Part shown: positions 46,901-58,500 of the stretch, piece by piece | Numbering within the stretch: the stretch's first letter is position 1 | How the letters are laid out: every line of letters begins with the position of its first letter | Origin: Diplosphaera chodatii | Taxonomy: Eukaryota; Chlorophyta; Trebouxiophyceae; Prasiolales; Stichococcaceae | Direction: 5' to 3' | DNA: 64,000 bases | Assembly (NCBI GenBank): GCA_032358165.1 | Contig: JAALGY010000021.1 | Coordinates: 806,001 to 870,000 of the forward strand | The notes under the pieces: model-generated | Database searches by the model: none | The model's input: the letters and a program-made list of their open reading frames with translations, nothing else | Told to the model about the DNA's origin: nothing | Program-made: the position numbers and the translations under genes

Positions 46901-47270
46901 GGAGACAGGCCTCGACAGAGCGCGGCGTCGTCGGTTCCCTGGCGCTGCTGCCAGTATCTGCAAATGAAGCCGTGGCGAGCTGTGTGCATAATGTTGGCAC
47001 TCTGGCATCTTCTTCTCTTTCATCCCATGATGGCACACTTTGCACCATACATTGAATTGCCGCACCGATGTCCAGGATGGTGACCTGGGGTCTTAGGCCC
47101 TTTGCAGCATCGTCCTGCACGTGCAGAAACTGGTCTGGTGCTATGCGTTCAAGAAGCCTCTGCGCACACACACTTGGTCTGTACAGCTGCATCTGCACCC
47201 GAGCCTTTCGCAGATCTGCGAGCCATCTGTCCGGTGGGCGCCCTTCTGCGGTGCCGAGTCGCAGCGGCAT
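43933..47270 (-). CDS. Long coiled-coil protein of unknown function (possibly cilia-associated)
   Basis: No enzyme domain is seen. The start MPLRLGTAEGRPPDRW at ATG 47270 leads to a conserved-looking segment SVEACLRLGIDPAELTHIPF. About ten exons of Glu/Lys/Arg/Ala/Gln-rich heptad sequence follow, such as ERLTLLVDERQRLVEAE, DLEAKRLEVMKRRQERELEQ, KVKQMEARAEEQRKVKQAAD, RIRKAEQARLETERILQEQQ and RDLDLQEKKVKVTTTL. The final exon has ARQNLMAKVSQLKATKNW and the stop at 43933. The layout (LGIDP motif, long coil, LKATKNW end) resembles coiled-coil proteins I associate with ciliated protists and animal CCDC families, but I cannot name it. The gene converges with D2HGDH (254 bp) and is tandem with the capping triphosphatase. 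Confidence 0.75.
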
Positions 47271-48179
47271 GGCGTCTCCTGTCGGACCTCCAGGTGTATG
47301 CCAACGTTCACAACTTCACTTCTCAAAGTGTCGGCAAGCTGGTGCAATGGTGCAATGTGGCCCCAGGAAGACAACAAACGTGCGAGACTGGATGATATGT
47401 TGAGCTGAAAAGGTAATTGCAGGACAGGCTGCAGCCTCAGAAGTATACAGGAGCGCACAGGCTCTCAGCAAAACATTTGTCAGACTGGGCCAGGTAAACT
47501 TGGCCACGCAGATCGCCGCGTTGCCCGAGCAAAGGCTTGAAAGGTGCTTGACCGCTGACTTCGAAAGTTTCGCTAAGATCCCCTGGACGACGGCATGCGA
47601 CACGAAGCCTTTGTGCCAAGGGGCGCGGTTGGTCAAGTTCCTTGGACGCTACAGGGTTGCTGTGCCCCTTTCTCCCACTACTACACGCCTTGCAATGCTC
47701 ATGCCGATGTCGGTAATGCGGATTACCCGTCGCGTACCTACTGAGGGTTGTACAAGCCAAACGAACATCCATCTGCGCAGCAAGTTCTGCACACTATCGA
47801 CTCCTGCTGGTCTGTCACATGATGCAACATCGTCTGCGGGCGGTCTGACCACCGACCTGGCGCTTCCTGCCATGGCTGATTGGCACCGTCAGCACGCTGT
47901 CTGACACGCTGGGTGGGTGCCGAGGTCCATCTGAGGACCACCTGTCAGCTGAACCAATGCTTCCAGGGGTGCCACATTGCCTTGGGCTGCATTGGTCGAT
48001 CTGAGCATCGGTGCAACTGCGAGTGGCAGAGCAACCCGCCGTGGCTGGTATCGGTGGTGAGCACCCGCAAGTACCACCATCGTCAGCTGATGGTGCTGCG
48101 CCACCATACGCCGCAGCTGTGTCCCCCAGGTCAGACATCCGCGCTAGGCGGCTGCAAGGAGGTAAGACCACAACCCACT
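47271..48179. other. Region between the coiled-coil gene start and the RNA triphosphatase gene end
   Basis: About 900 bp. ORFs exist on both strands (for example plus 47500-47904), but none shows family features or a convincing splice model. In particular no guanylyltransferase KxDG motif was found on the minus strand. It may hold the coiled-coil gene promoter and the 3' part of the upstream gene. Confidence 0.35.
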
Positions 48180-50199
48180 TCAGGGGAACATTGCTGGGAG
48201 GGCGGGATATGGTGGCGAGGCATGTGAACGTCGCGCAGTAAGAGGATGACTTGGAAGCGGTGATGAGCCCAACCTGCTGACAGAGCGGTCCAGCTCGCAC
48301 GGCGAAGCAGCTGAGCGCCAAGCCGCAGACGCTGCTGCCAAGCTGCCACGCGCAAGCTGGTTGGAGCTGCCCCCCAGGCTTTCATTGTCCTCGCCGTCTG
48401 CGCCCTCCGGTGCCGACTGCAGGAAGAACAACAGTCTGGCATGGACGCAGCAAGCAATGACGCAGCAAGCAATGAGTGCATACGGCGACCCCTGGTGGCC
48501 TTCTTCCAGCATCGGACACACACTGCGTGTGATGTGCAAGAGCATGCGTGTGCCAATGATCAGCACGCCACATACCCTGAGGCGCGCCTCCCATGCTGCA
48601 GGACGTGCTGGCGTGGCTGGGCTGACAACCGAGCCAGCGTAGCCCTCGGCTGCAGCATCTTTTGCAGCCAGAGCTGACTCTGTGAGCTGCGCACGTGGCA
48701 AGGTGGCCGCGTGCTGGGCTGTGTGCTTTGCTGACCCTGGTGGCAGAGGCTGAGCTGGGGCGCCACCCTGTAGCAGCCTGCACGGCAGCGAGGCAAGTCC
48801 GCCAGCTGTGTTGCCTGCGGCTGCAATCGCCGAGCGTCCCGAGTGTGCAAGCCTGCCGTGCTGCCGTGTGCTGTCAGCAGGCGACGTTGCTGCACCACTC
48901 GGCTCCTCGCATCCTGCTTGCTGCATCCTGCTGCGCACATTAAGCATGGACATCAGTCAACTGCCCGAGTCCTGGAGGTTGGACACTCCTCCGCATCTGC
49001 CAAAACCCACCATGCAAGCGACCTCTACGTGTGCAAATAAGCAGCTATGGTTGGTGCACCTGTCTGCAGGTGCCAGCGCCAGCTCTGCGCTGCTGCCGAT
49101 CGCCGGGTGGTGGTGGTGCACCGGCCTCACGTCCCCATCAGGTGTCGCCTCGGCCAGGGTGGGCGACGGCAGGCACGGCTCTGCCGGGTCGCTCGAGGTG
49201 GGCGCCACAGCCCGAGCGGCGGCCGCCGCAGCCGCGTATGCCGGGCCCTCGCTGTGGTACCGCCGGTACAGCTCCTCAATGAATTTCTCTGCAAATCGAC
49301 ATGAGGCTCACTCACGATCCCCAGCATAGCACATGCGACATGCAGTAGCAGCAGGGGTCCCGCTAAAGGGCGGGCATGGCTCACCATGCTTCACGCCCGG
49401 CGGCCGCACAGCAGCAAAGCTGTCCAGTGCCTCGTCCACGCTCATGCCCTCCGCCTCACACAAGTAGGAGCACATGATGAAGCCCGTCCGGTTGAAGCCT
49501 GCACAGTGATGCAAGATATCGGCTGCTACCATCATTGTTGCCAGATCATTGTGCAGAGCCGTGCAATGTGTTGAACCTGTCATCACATGTGTCAGAGGCA
49601 GCACACCATAGGCACAATGGATTGCAACGTAATCGTCTGGGTGCGCCTGCCAGAAGGCCTGCGCCTCCCTGATAACCTCATCCACAGTCTCCTGAGAAGG
49701 CAGCATCTGCGTATTGCAAGACCAAGTGTTGTCAGCTGGGTACAGCAGCGCACATGGCAGTATGCTGGCTGGAGCATTGTCTAACCAGTATGTTCGGCCT
49801 ATCACAGCACACGCAGCCCAGTGTGCTTGTGAAATCTTGGGACAGACCTTGGCAACCAGCTGGATGTGCTTATACTCCAGCGATGGCGGTATATCTGCCG
49901 CATACAGCGTGTCATGGTTGCTGAGGTCCATGATGAGGCCCACTCTCCTGCCGGCAGACTGGTGCATGGCAAGCAGGTGCGCGATTGTCCAGGGGTGTGC
50001 TGGCGGCTGATCCTGCCTCCAGCTTTCGAGCAGTGCCTGCAGGAAAGGGCATGCGGCTGAGTGCCTAGGCACGGCTACCAAAGTTCTGCTGCCAGTGCAT
50101 CATGCATCACGCTGACCTGGGACAGGGGAGTTTTCATGGGGATGAAGAGGGTTGGGTGCACTGGCCCAGTGGCGCATGCCTCGTAGTCGCCCCACTTGT
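48180..50199 (-). CDS. mRNA 5'-triphosphatase (metazoan/plant capping-enzyme N-terminal domain type)
   Basis: This cysteine-phosphatase-fold RNA triphosphatase removes the gamma-phosphate of nascent mRNA before capping. Visible exons: 50199-50117 with ATGPVHPTLFIPMKTPLSQ; then WTIAHLLAMHQSAGRRVGLI with MDLSN and LEYKHIQLVAK; then ETVDEVIREAQAFWQ; then the active site. The active site splices as YVAIHCAY + GFNRTGFIMCSYLCEAEG (HCX5R), with ARPPG-like RPPGVKH and EKFIEELYRRY after it. The rest is an Ala/Ser/Gly-rich low-complexity tail with acidic patches, ending at a stop at 48180. Plant and animal capping enzymes normally continue into a guanylyltransferase domain; none was found before the next gene. 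The start codon is upstream of 50199 and unresolved. Confidence 0.8.
48444..48473. repeat. 15-bp perfect tandem duplication
   Basis: Two adjacent copies of GACGCAGCAAGCAAT lie inside the triphosphatase gene region, probably in an intron or the low-complexity tail. Confidence 0.85.
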
Positions 50200-50972
50200 C
50201 TGCATGACAAGCCCAACCAATCGCATGAACATACTGACGGAATGGAGCTGCACTCCTCCCTGTGCCCTGATACCAGACAAAACTTACCGAGCTTGGTCAG
50301 TACTGTGGGCACCGACGTCTGTTGATCATGCCCGCAATCTTGATGGGCCCCTGATCCAGCATCTGCCAACGGCGCTCCGTGTGATGAAGGCTCGCCAGTT
50401 GACCGCTGAGCTTCTGCTGTCATGGCGCTTGCAGGTGCTGATCGGCCACCAACCAGCTGTGAGTGGGTGCCTCGCCGCACGCCAGCACCTCGTCAATGTT
50501 TACTTGGTCACATCATGTGCCCGCTTCATGCACAGTTGCAGATGCACCCTTCAACTGCTCAGTGTTGGCCAACGGTTGCACAGGAGCACAAACGCAGCTG
50601 CGGGCCATCAGCTAGCAAATGTCCACCGCTGCCCTTCACATCTGACGTAACAAGTGTCACAGGTGCGCGTTGCAAGCGCTCGTGAGTTTCGTCACGCGTA
50701 AAGCTGTGCCACACGCCGGAGTCAAAGGTTGCAATGCAGCCGGCTAAACTGCGCCCGATCCAGAGCAAAGCGTGTTATTTGCATGCCTGCTGGAGCTGTG
50801 CACACTGATTACCTGTGTGGCGCAGGGGTTCAACTACTGCATTTGAACAGATCTTGTGCACGTGCACCGTGTGTGTCAAAAAACATAACGTCGAAGGCAG
50901 TCAAGCCTCGTCGGTCATTTCCGGCTTGCTGTCGACTCGGTGTCGTGCATCTGAGCGTTGGCGCATTGGATC
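50200..50972. other. Divergent region between the RNA triphosphatase and flavoprotein genes
   Basis: About 770 bp. The unresolved first exon of the triphosphatase should lie in its left part (50200-50480), where a minus-strand Ser/Ala/Gly-rich frame is open. The right part should hold both promoters. No distinct element was recognised. Confidence 0.35.
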
Positions 50973-53900
50973 ATGAAGCTCGAGCTGCCAAGGCTTCCTG
51001 ACAACCTGGATGAGCGGACGGTGCGCATTGTTGCAGCGGCAGCAGGCGCCGCAGCGGTCGGCGGTCTAGCCTTATACGTCAGCAACAGGCAAAGAAGGCT
51101 AGCAGTGCCGAAGACCGGCAGATACCCTCCGGAAAGCCTGCCAGATGGTGCGTTCGACGCAATCATCGTTGGAGGCGGCCCCAGCGGCTCGACGTGCGCG
51201 TACTACATGGCAAAGGGAGGATCGAAGGTGAACCAGCCTTAGCATGTTGTGCGTCTCCCATAGCCTACAGTCGGATCGCCGCTTGCATGTGTAGGCAGCA
51301 TGCAAAGCCATCGGCTGCCACACACTGGCTGTCATGCACATTCACGCACCTGGACGTCTGCTTCAACATCTGCTGTTGTGACTCTCCTGTCACGACTGCA
51401 TGTCCTGCACAGGTGGTGGTGCTGGACAAGGAGACGTTCCCACGCGACAAGTACTGCGGCGATGCGGTGTGCACGCCGGCGATCCGGATCCTGGACGACA
51501 TGGGCGTCATGAAGGCGCTGGCGGACAACAACGAGTCGCACTTCGCCGACGCCGGCGGGTTCGTCAGCCCGAGCGGCCTCAGCTACATCGGTGAGCGGCC
51601 GGCGGCACGCTGCAGGGTGTGCATGCACAGAGCACCCGGCCCCCTCTCGCAGCATGCTGCTGCATGCAACGCGCACGCCGAGGCTGCCACACACGTGGCC
51701 TGTGTGACAGAGTGTGGCACTGATCGCTGCAGGCGCGTCAGTGGAGAAGCTGGGCGAGGCGGCGGCGTGCGCGGTCAAGCGCACGAACCTGGACTTCCGC
51801 ATCGTGCAGGCCGCCAAGCGCGTGGGCGCCACCTACCACGAGGGCTTCGAGGTGGGCACGCACGTGCTGCCCTGGTGTTTGCACCTGCCAACTGCTGCTG
51901 GGCGTGCCGACCCTTGGCGGATGTGGGGACCTGGCCGTGGGTGAGGTGAGGCGCGAGTGTTAGTGTGAGTGTGGCGCGAGTGTGAGGCGCGCCAACCCGC
52001 GGCGGCGCTGCCCCTGCAGGTGGACGGCAACCGGGTGACTTTCGACAAGGAGGCTGGCCTGTGGACTGTGGGCTCGCCTGACGGGCCAGACGTCGTCGGC
52101 CGCGTGCTGGTGAGCGACGCATGCTGGGTTTCAAAAAATGGTTGCACATGGACTGTGGACATGCTGTCTGCTGATATGGTTTGCACCCACCTAACAGCCA
52201 GGCTGAGGCTCCGAGCAGCACTGGCCGATGCTCGCATCGCAACCCACAGATATGTGCGGACGGCGCCACAAGCCGGCTGGCCACGCACCTGGGCTACTGC
52301 ACGGAGGCGCCGCGTGGCGTCTGCAGCCGTGCGTTCGTGGAGGGTGGCACCCACAACACCGACTTTGACGGTGAGACTCCATACTCCTCGTTAGCAAGCT
52401 GGTCGATGTGCAGCCCTGCGGAACAGCAGTGCATCAGGCATACCAGGCGGGCATCTTGTGTCCGAGTTACAGACCACATGTGGCGCGTGCATGCACAGGC
52501 GTGTGCTTCTACCAGCGGGAGTCGCTGCCGGGCTACTCCGCCATCTTCAAGCACCCCAACGAGGAGCTGAACTTCTGCTACTGTGCGCTGCCGGCCCTCT
52601 CGCTGCAGCTGCTGCTGCTGCAAACCTGCAGTTTGGGGAATGTGCTCCTGTCACCACATCCACAGGTCACGCTCTTGTGCCCTCATCATGCAGACCTCAT
52701 CCCCTGCGGCAACAAGCCCGGGCAGTGCGGCAAAGTCAATGTGAGTCGTTGTTCCCACAATCCCCGATTACTCTGCTGTCAGCAGTGGGCAGCAGGCGGT
52801 GTCCTGGCTGCACGACCTTGGTTGCTCAATGTTACCAATGCATCTGCAGTCAGATTGCCAATCTTCCGATGCTCCTCCTGTGCGTGTAGGAGTCGGATCT
52901 GGCAAGGTTGCACAATGATGCAATCAAGAACGATCCCTTCATCAGCGCAGCATTGGGGCCCAACCCCAAGGTGCTGCCACAGGCTGACCTCACATAATGT
53001 GGTGCTTTAGGCGATGACCCTCCCTGATTGATGCACCAGCTACAGTCATGGGCTCATGATCTGTGCTGCAGATCGAGCGCATGAAGGCGGCAGCGCTGCG
53101 CCTGGGCAGCCAGGGCCTGAGCACGTCGTACGACGACCACCTGCTCATCATCGGCGACGCGGCGGGGCACATCGACCCGCTCACCGGCGAGGGCATCCAC
53201 ACAGCCATCATGGTGCGGCGCCTTGGTTCACCAGCACACATGTATTCACCAACGACAGATGCCAGCCGCAACCCCACATCTAGTTTGCAGCTCAAGAACG
53301 CCCCAGGAAGTATAACAGCTAACGTGCGGTTGTGCTGGCCTGCCAGGGTGGCAAGGCAGCGGCAGAGACGATGCTGGACATGCGGGTCACGGGTGACTTC
53401 AGCCGGCAGTCCACCAAGGAGTACCAGCGGCGCTGGATACAGCTGTTCGGCCACGACTTCCACATGGTGGGCGGAGGCTGCATGTTGATTGCACACCAGG
53501 ACATGCTGCAGCTCTGTTCCCGTGACACCACAGTGCGAAGCACCATCGTCCTGTGTAAAACTCTGCAGTCCAAGAAGGGTGCTGAGCTCATATACAAGTA
53601 CCCCATCCTGCTGGACGCCTGCGCCAACGAGATGCAGGTGCGGCATTGCACCTCGCGCACTTGTATCATGGTGGCTGCTGCTTTGGCTGGTGGCAAACCT
53701 TTGGGGCCGCACTGTATTCTTCGACGGCAACTGAGGGCAGGCAGTTCGCCCACTCGTTTATAAATGGGTCCAGGCCAAGGGTGACGCCATGATGTCCAAG
53801 TGGGCGGAGGTGATGACCAACATGCGGCCGAAGACATACTTCCTGCGCCCTGATGTGGCGATCCCCCTGGGCATTGCACTTGTGCGTGAGGTCTGGAACC

Positions 53901-54051
53901 AGAAGGTGAGTGTGGTGTCTTGAGCCACCAGGCGGCAGTCTTATGATGCCTGCACTCCACAAACGGGCGACATGCCTGGGGATTTGACAGTCGTCAGTAT
54001 GCCTTGCAGATCATGGGCCGCCAAGATGCTTATGTCAAGCAGGCAAAGTAA
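50973..54051 (+). CDS. Membrane-anchored geranylgeranyl-reductase-family flavoprotein
   Basis: This is an FAD/NAD(P)-dependent oxidoreductase of the geranylgeranyl reductase (CHLP/GGR) family, which reduces isoprenoid double bonds. The start MKLELPRLPDNLDERTV at ATG 50973 is followed by a hydrophobic segment, VAAAAGAAAVGGLALYV. The dinucleotide-binding FDAIIVGGGPSGSTCAYY, VVVLDKETFPRDKYCGDAVC, LDDMGVMKALADNN and DFRIVQAAKRVGATYHEGF follow. The second FAD motif is HLLIIGDAAGHIDPLTGEG, and then GFRT-like MLDMRVTGDFSRQSTKEYQ and KGDAMMSKWAEVMTNMRPK. The motifs DxxPR-like FPRDKYCGD and GDAAGHIDPLTGEGI are typical. The N-terminal anchor without an obvious transit peptide differs from plastid CHLP. 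About eleven exons; stop at 54049-54051. The substrate is not known. Confidence 0.85.
51941..51991. repeat. Short GTGAG/GCGCGAGTGT minisatellite
   Basis: Imperfect repeats of GTGAGGCGCGAGTGT-like units fill about 50 bp of an intron of the flavoprotein gene, next to a splice donor region. Several potential GTGAG donors therefore lie side by side. Confidence 0.6.
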
Positions 54052-54306
54052 GCAGCCAAGTTTACATATGCTGCACGATCAACGAAGACCAGCGGCTTCA
54101 AATGCCACATACTGTGACTACAGATACATGCACTGGGCCTCATCACTGCGAGGTTTTACAGCAGTTCCTCGGAGTGTCGGGTGTGAGTCTGAGTGCGCCT
54201 CGCATCTTTACGGGGCCTAGCATACTGGCATTTGCAAGTGTATGAGCGAGACTGTTGGTCGTATTGCTTACCGTACTCAGTCTGTTTCTGTGACGCTCTT
54301 AGCCTG

Positions 54307-55510
54307 CTAGGCTTTGATGAGCGCCTCGCACAGAGGTTTCAGGTGGTCACATAGTTTGCTGTAGCATTCTTGTGTTGAACAGCGTGTGCCAAACGACAAA
54401 TCAACTCGTTCAGTTTGACCATCTGTGTTTGTGCGTACAATCGACGTCCTGACGTCGTTGGGTAGTTCGAGCAGCTCACCACCATTGTCTGTATCGTCAT
54501 ATTGAGTGGTCGACAGGCCCGCAATGTTGTGAGCTGCCCCTAGCAAAACCAACAACATGCCTCACTGCATGACGCTGTCGTCCAGCATGATGTCAGGGCT
54601 CCACGGCACATCCGCCATGACGTCGGACGTAGCAGCACAGCCGGACGCGAGTGCAAGCGCTGCATTCATGCCCAGTAGCACCAGCGCATGCAGCGCCGCA
54701 TCTGGGGGCCGCAGAATCAGCACACCCTGTACAGTGCGACCTTCCTTTAGCAACAGTGGGAGCACAATAGACTAGCAAGATGGCGTCAGGCCATGAACCT
54801 GCAAGCAGACTTGTCAAGCCATGCTGCAGTCCGAACGGCCGTCAGCCCATCACACCTGTGCAGTGTCCACTGCCAGGGCAGTGCCGTCCAGCATATACAC
54901 CCTGCAGCAACACAAGCGAGAAGTTCTAGTGTCCATTTTGCTTGCTTGCCACGACTTGCATCAATCGCAAGGCATACGGAGATGGCATTTACCTATACAG
55001 CGTAGTGCTGACGCTGCGGCGCATCAGGCCACGCTGGTAACAGACCTGCACCTCGCCTCCTGCCACCCTGCAGCATATCGTCCTGCAGCACAACACATGC
55101 CAGCTCATTGCACATGAACCAGCACTGGTCCCTCCCGATTGTATGCCAACAGCACAGATTGCAGGCACGAACACGGTGCAGCAGACCAATGGCCGGGTCC
55201 TGCCTGATGGAGCCAGAGGCGGCGCGCTTTGTGTCGTGGATCCAGGCCTTGTGCATCGACACGCCGGCGGACAGGACAGCCGCCACCTCGCCGGCAGACG
55301 CCCGCCTCATGCCGGGCTGAGTCGCCAGCAGTGCGGACCCTGTGTGAGCATGAGCGGGTTTGCCACTCCAGTGTCCAGCAGTGCCAACGGCGCAGCAAGG
55401 CATCACGGGGTCTCCGACTGGCGCCGTAGGACCATATAGCTGGGTTGCCTTTCCTGCTGGCCTCACCAACAGGATGGGTGGAGCAGGTGTCGCCGCTCAG
55501 CTGAGCCGTC
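54307..55510 (-). CDS. Unidentified protein, C-terminal part (separate gene or end of the next one)
   Basis: I do not recognise this. Open minus-strand segments that look coding are ASAGEVAAVLSAGVSMHKAW with IRQDPAIGLLH (near 55320-55180), GEVQVCYQRGLMRRSVSTT (near 55060-54995), VYMLDGTALAVDTAQ (near 54890), VLPLLLKEGRTVQGVLILRP with HALVLLGMNAALALASG (54775-54590), and a terminal exon with VRTSIVRTNTDGQTERVDL, RCSTQECYSKLCDHLKP and a stop at 54307. The stop lies 255 bp from the converging flavoprotein stop, the same spacing as other convergent pairs here, which supports it. Exact junctions did not all fit in phase. It could be the C-terminus of the disordered gene to the right. Confidence 0.45.
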
Positions 55511-55525
55511 ACAGCGGTTTCACCC

Positions 55526-58500
55526 TCAACAGTGCCAGCGGGCGCCTCCGCCGGCTCGATCTCCGAGGTGACACTCCCTGCTCAACAAGCGGGTGAGCCG
55601 CATCAGCGCTCTCCTCAGCTGCGTCATAGGATGCCTCCAAGACGACACACATGCAATCAACATCTGGCACCACATGTCGAGGGATCCACATGCAGGACGT
55701 TGTATGTTGCGCACCGTTTCTGGGAGGGCCATCATCGAAGCGCAACCGCTTGCCGCCCTGGTGCTGGCGCTGGTCAATGGCGGCAGCGGCTGCCGCCAGC
55801 GCGGGCGTGAATGGCGTGAAGCCGGCGAGCGGGGAGTGCACATCGGCGTCCTCGAACACCGAGGACAGCGAGCTGGCGCCGGGGCTGTGCATACTCGGGG
55901 CCACCGCAGGCGATGCAGCAGGCGCGGCCTGGCCCTGCGCCACACGGTCAGGCTGTCGGGACGGCGAGGCCGCCAGCGCTGCAGCTGCTGCGGCCGCCTG
56001 GAACTTCGCCGCCTCTGCGCCGCTCTCCGAGTCCACGGTGCTGTGCGAGGCCAGCTCCTCGAGGCTGCTGTGGCTGAGGTCCTCCTGCACCAAGCTCAGT
56101 ATACGAAGGTGACAAGATGGCATTTGCTGCGTGGAGCAGCAGGCAACCGGCGTGGTAATTTGCTGCATGACCCAGTTCGGTCGCATTCCAGCATGCATGT
56201 CAGACCGACATAGACACACACCTCTTGCACGTCGTCTTCATGGAAGTTGCTGACAGCGGCGTCTTCATCTGCACCGCAAGGACGTGCTTTGAACGGCTGC
56301 CAAGCGATTCACATGTGGAGCATCGCAGTGGCCCCACGGCTGAATGGACAGCTTTGAAGCGTTGCACAGCTGCTGAGCAGCCGCTCACCTTCATCGGCTG
56401 GGTTTGCGCCAGGTGGCAACTGCTGCTCCTCTGCAGCGCTGCCGATACTCACTGTAGATCCAGCACTGTCTGTGTCCTCAGCTGCAGCTTTCGCAACCGC
56501 TGCCGCAGCAGCATCGGCCTGCGACTGGGTGCTGGTGTCAGCGGAGAGCAGCTCGGCAGTCTGGTCCGCGACGTCAGAGCCTGAGCTGGGTGGTGTCGTG
56601 ACCTCATCTGTTTCTGCCGAGGGTGGCACCCGCAGCGGCAGTACTGTGGCAGTCCGCGGCTGCGGCTCGGGCGTTGGCGGAGCATGCACGACGGGGGCGG
56701 CCGCGGGCGGAGGGGAGATGCGCGGCCGCTTGGTTGCGCTTGCGACATTGGGCTCAGAGCTCCCCGGGGCACGAGTCGTGCCTGCAAACAGGGCACAAAG
56801 CTGCGCCAACTGCATGGAATCCGGTGCAGCGGACCGCAGCAAGCACAGGTCACAAGCAGCCACCAGATCGTGGTGTGCGCAGGTGAAGGCAGTTGGCCGC
56901 CAAACTCACCAGTGAGTTGGGTGGGGCTGTGCTGCGGCGGGCTGTGCTGCGGCGGGCTGCGCTGCAGCGGTGGGGGCGGCGCGGAGCCGGGCGGCGTGGC
57001 GGGCCCCGCCCCACGGCGCGGCACCACCACCCGCCGCCACCGCCGCCGCCGCGGACAAGCACCCGCCTCGGTCTCGACAGCAGCTGGTCCGTCCTCGGCT
57101 GCAGTGGCATCCTGGTCTGAGGGGCCGGCAGGCGCTGCATCGTCAGGAGGGCTGACGCTTCCAGGGCTGGAGTCTCCATTATCACTGTCAGGTGACGCGT
57201 CGGGCGCTTCATCTGCTGGCAGGGTTGCCTCCTGCTCAATGCTGCCCGATGCAGCTGCTGCTGGGACAGCCGTTTCCGCTTGGCCTTGCTGCTGGTCCAG
57301 TTCTGTGTTGTCGACTGCGATAGGAACGTCAGCTGCAGTCTGAACTGCAGCTTCCTGCTCAGGTGTGTCTGTCTGCTGGGGCAACGGCTGCATGGTCGGC
57401 GCTGCTCCTGCGGCATCTGTTGGGGCAGCAGGTTCAATTGCCTCATCACTGACAGCGTCCAGCATTCCTGCAAGCAGACAAAGGGGTGTCATATGCAGGA
57501 TGGCACCACGGGGAGTCCTTGTCGTTGTTGTACCAATGCAGCACTGCCCGGTCTTAGCGACACACAACTTCCACATTCGAATTCACCTGCCAGATTTGAT
57601 GGCACTGCCCTTGGTGCCTCCTCGTTCTGTGTTACGACTTCGCCTTGCGGCAGGCTGAATTCCTCTCCCAGCGGCCTACACCACACCGCACAGGGAGAAG
57701 AGTTTGTCAGCAACAGTGACGACCTGTACCATTGCAAGACACGTGAAGGCAGACTTTTACCAGCACACCTGCGGGGCAGGGGCAGCCTGCTCGACACCAG
57801 CAGAGGGGTCCCATCCGACTCGGTGACCTTCTCGAACCAGGGCCGCCTGTCTGTACCTGGCGCACCTGCAACAAAGCAGACTTTCCATCAAGCCCGCTTG
57901 CCAGGTTAGGTCATTCTGCAAATACAAAATCTTGCTCCTGAAAACAGGTGCATCACCAAGCTTCCACCTGCTGGCGTCCAAGGCAGCGGCTGCGTGAAGT
58001 TGGGGCGGCGGTTGGTGGCGGTGGGCGAACCGGGGGCGGAGGTGTGGCGGGAACCGGGTGCAGACATATTGCGGCGCCTGCTGCGGGTGCCCTTGGGTGG
58101 CGTGCCTGCCGCCAGCGCCGCCAGTGCAGTGCGCAGCGCCGCTGCAGCACCTGCAAATAGGCGCAGCAGGTTTTTATCATCTAAGAGTCTCAACAGGCCT
58201 GTAATCATGTGAATGATTTGTTTGCACATGGCGGGCGAATCACTGTCCAGTTATATCACTTCATACACAGCACCTGGAGCAGCGGGCTCCAGCCAGCGGC
58301 CAGCATCCTCCCAGTCGCTGCCGTCCCCGCCGTCGGCTGCAGCCTGGTGGGCAGGCATGTCCACATCCTCCGGCTGAGCAGCTGCTGTGCGGGCTGATGC
58401 TGCGGCTGAGCTGGCACCAGGGTGGCTCGCGCCCTGCATCCCGACTGCGCGTGCCGGCCGCCACTGCGAGGGGCTGGCAGCGGGGGAGCTGTACCGGCGC

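Noticed and set aside
54797..55110. Possible GAF-like or proteasome-chaperone-like domain in the unidentified protein
   Set aside because: Only a short hydrophobic stretch was suggestive; the remembered family sequences did not match.
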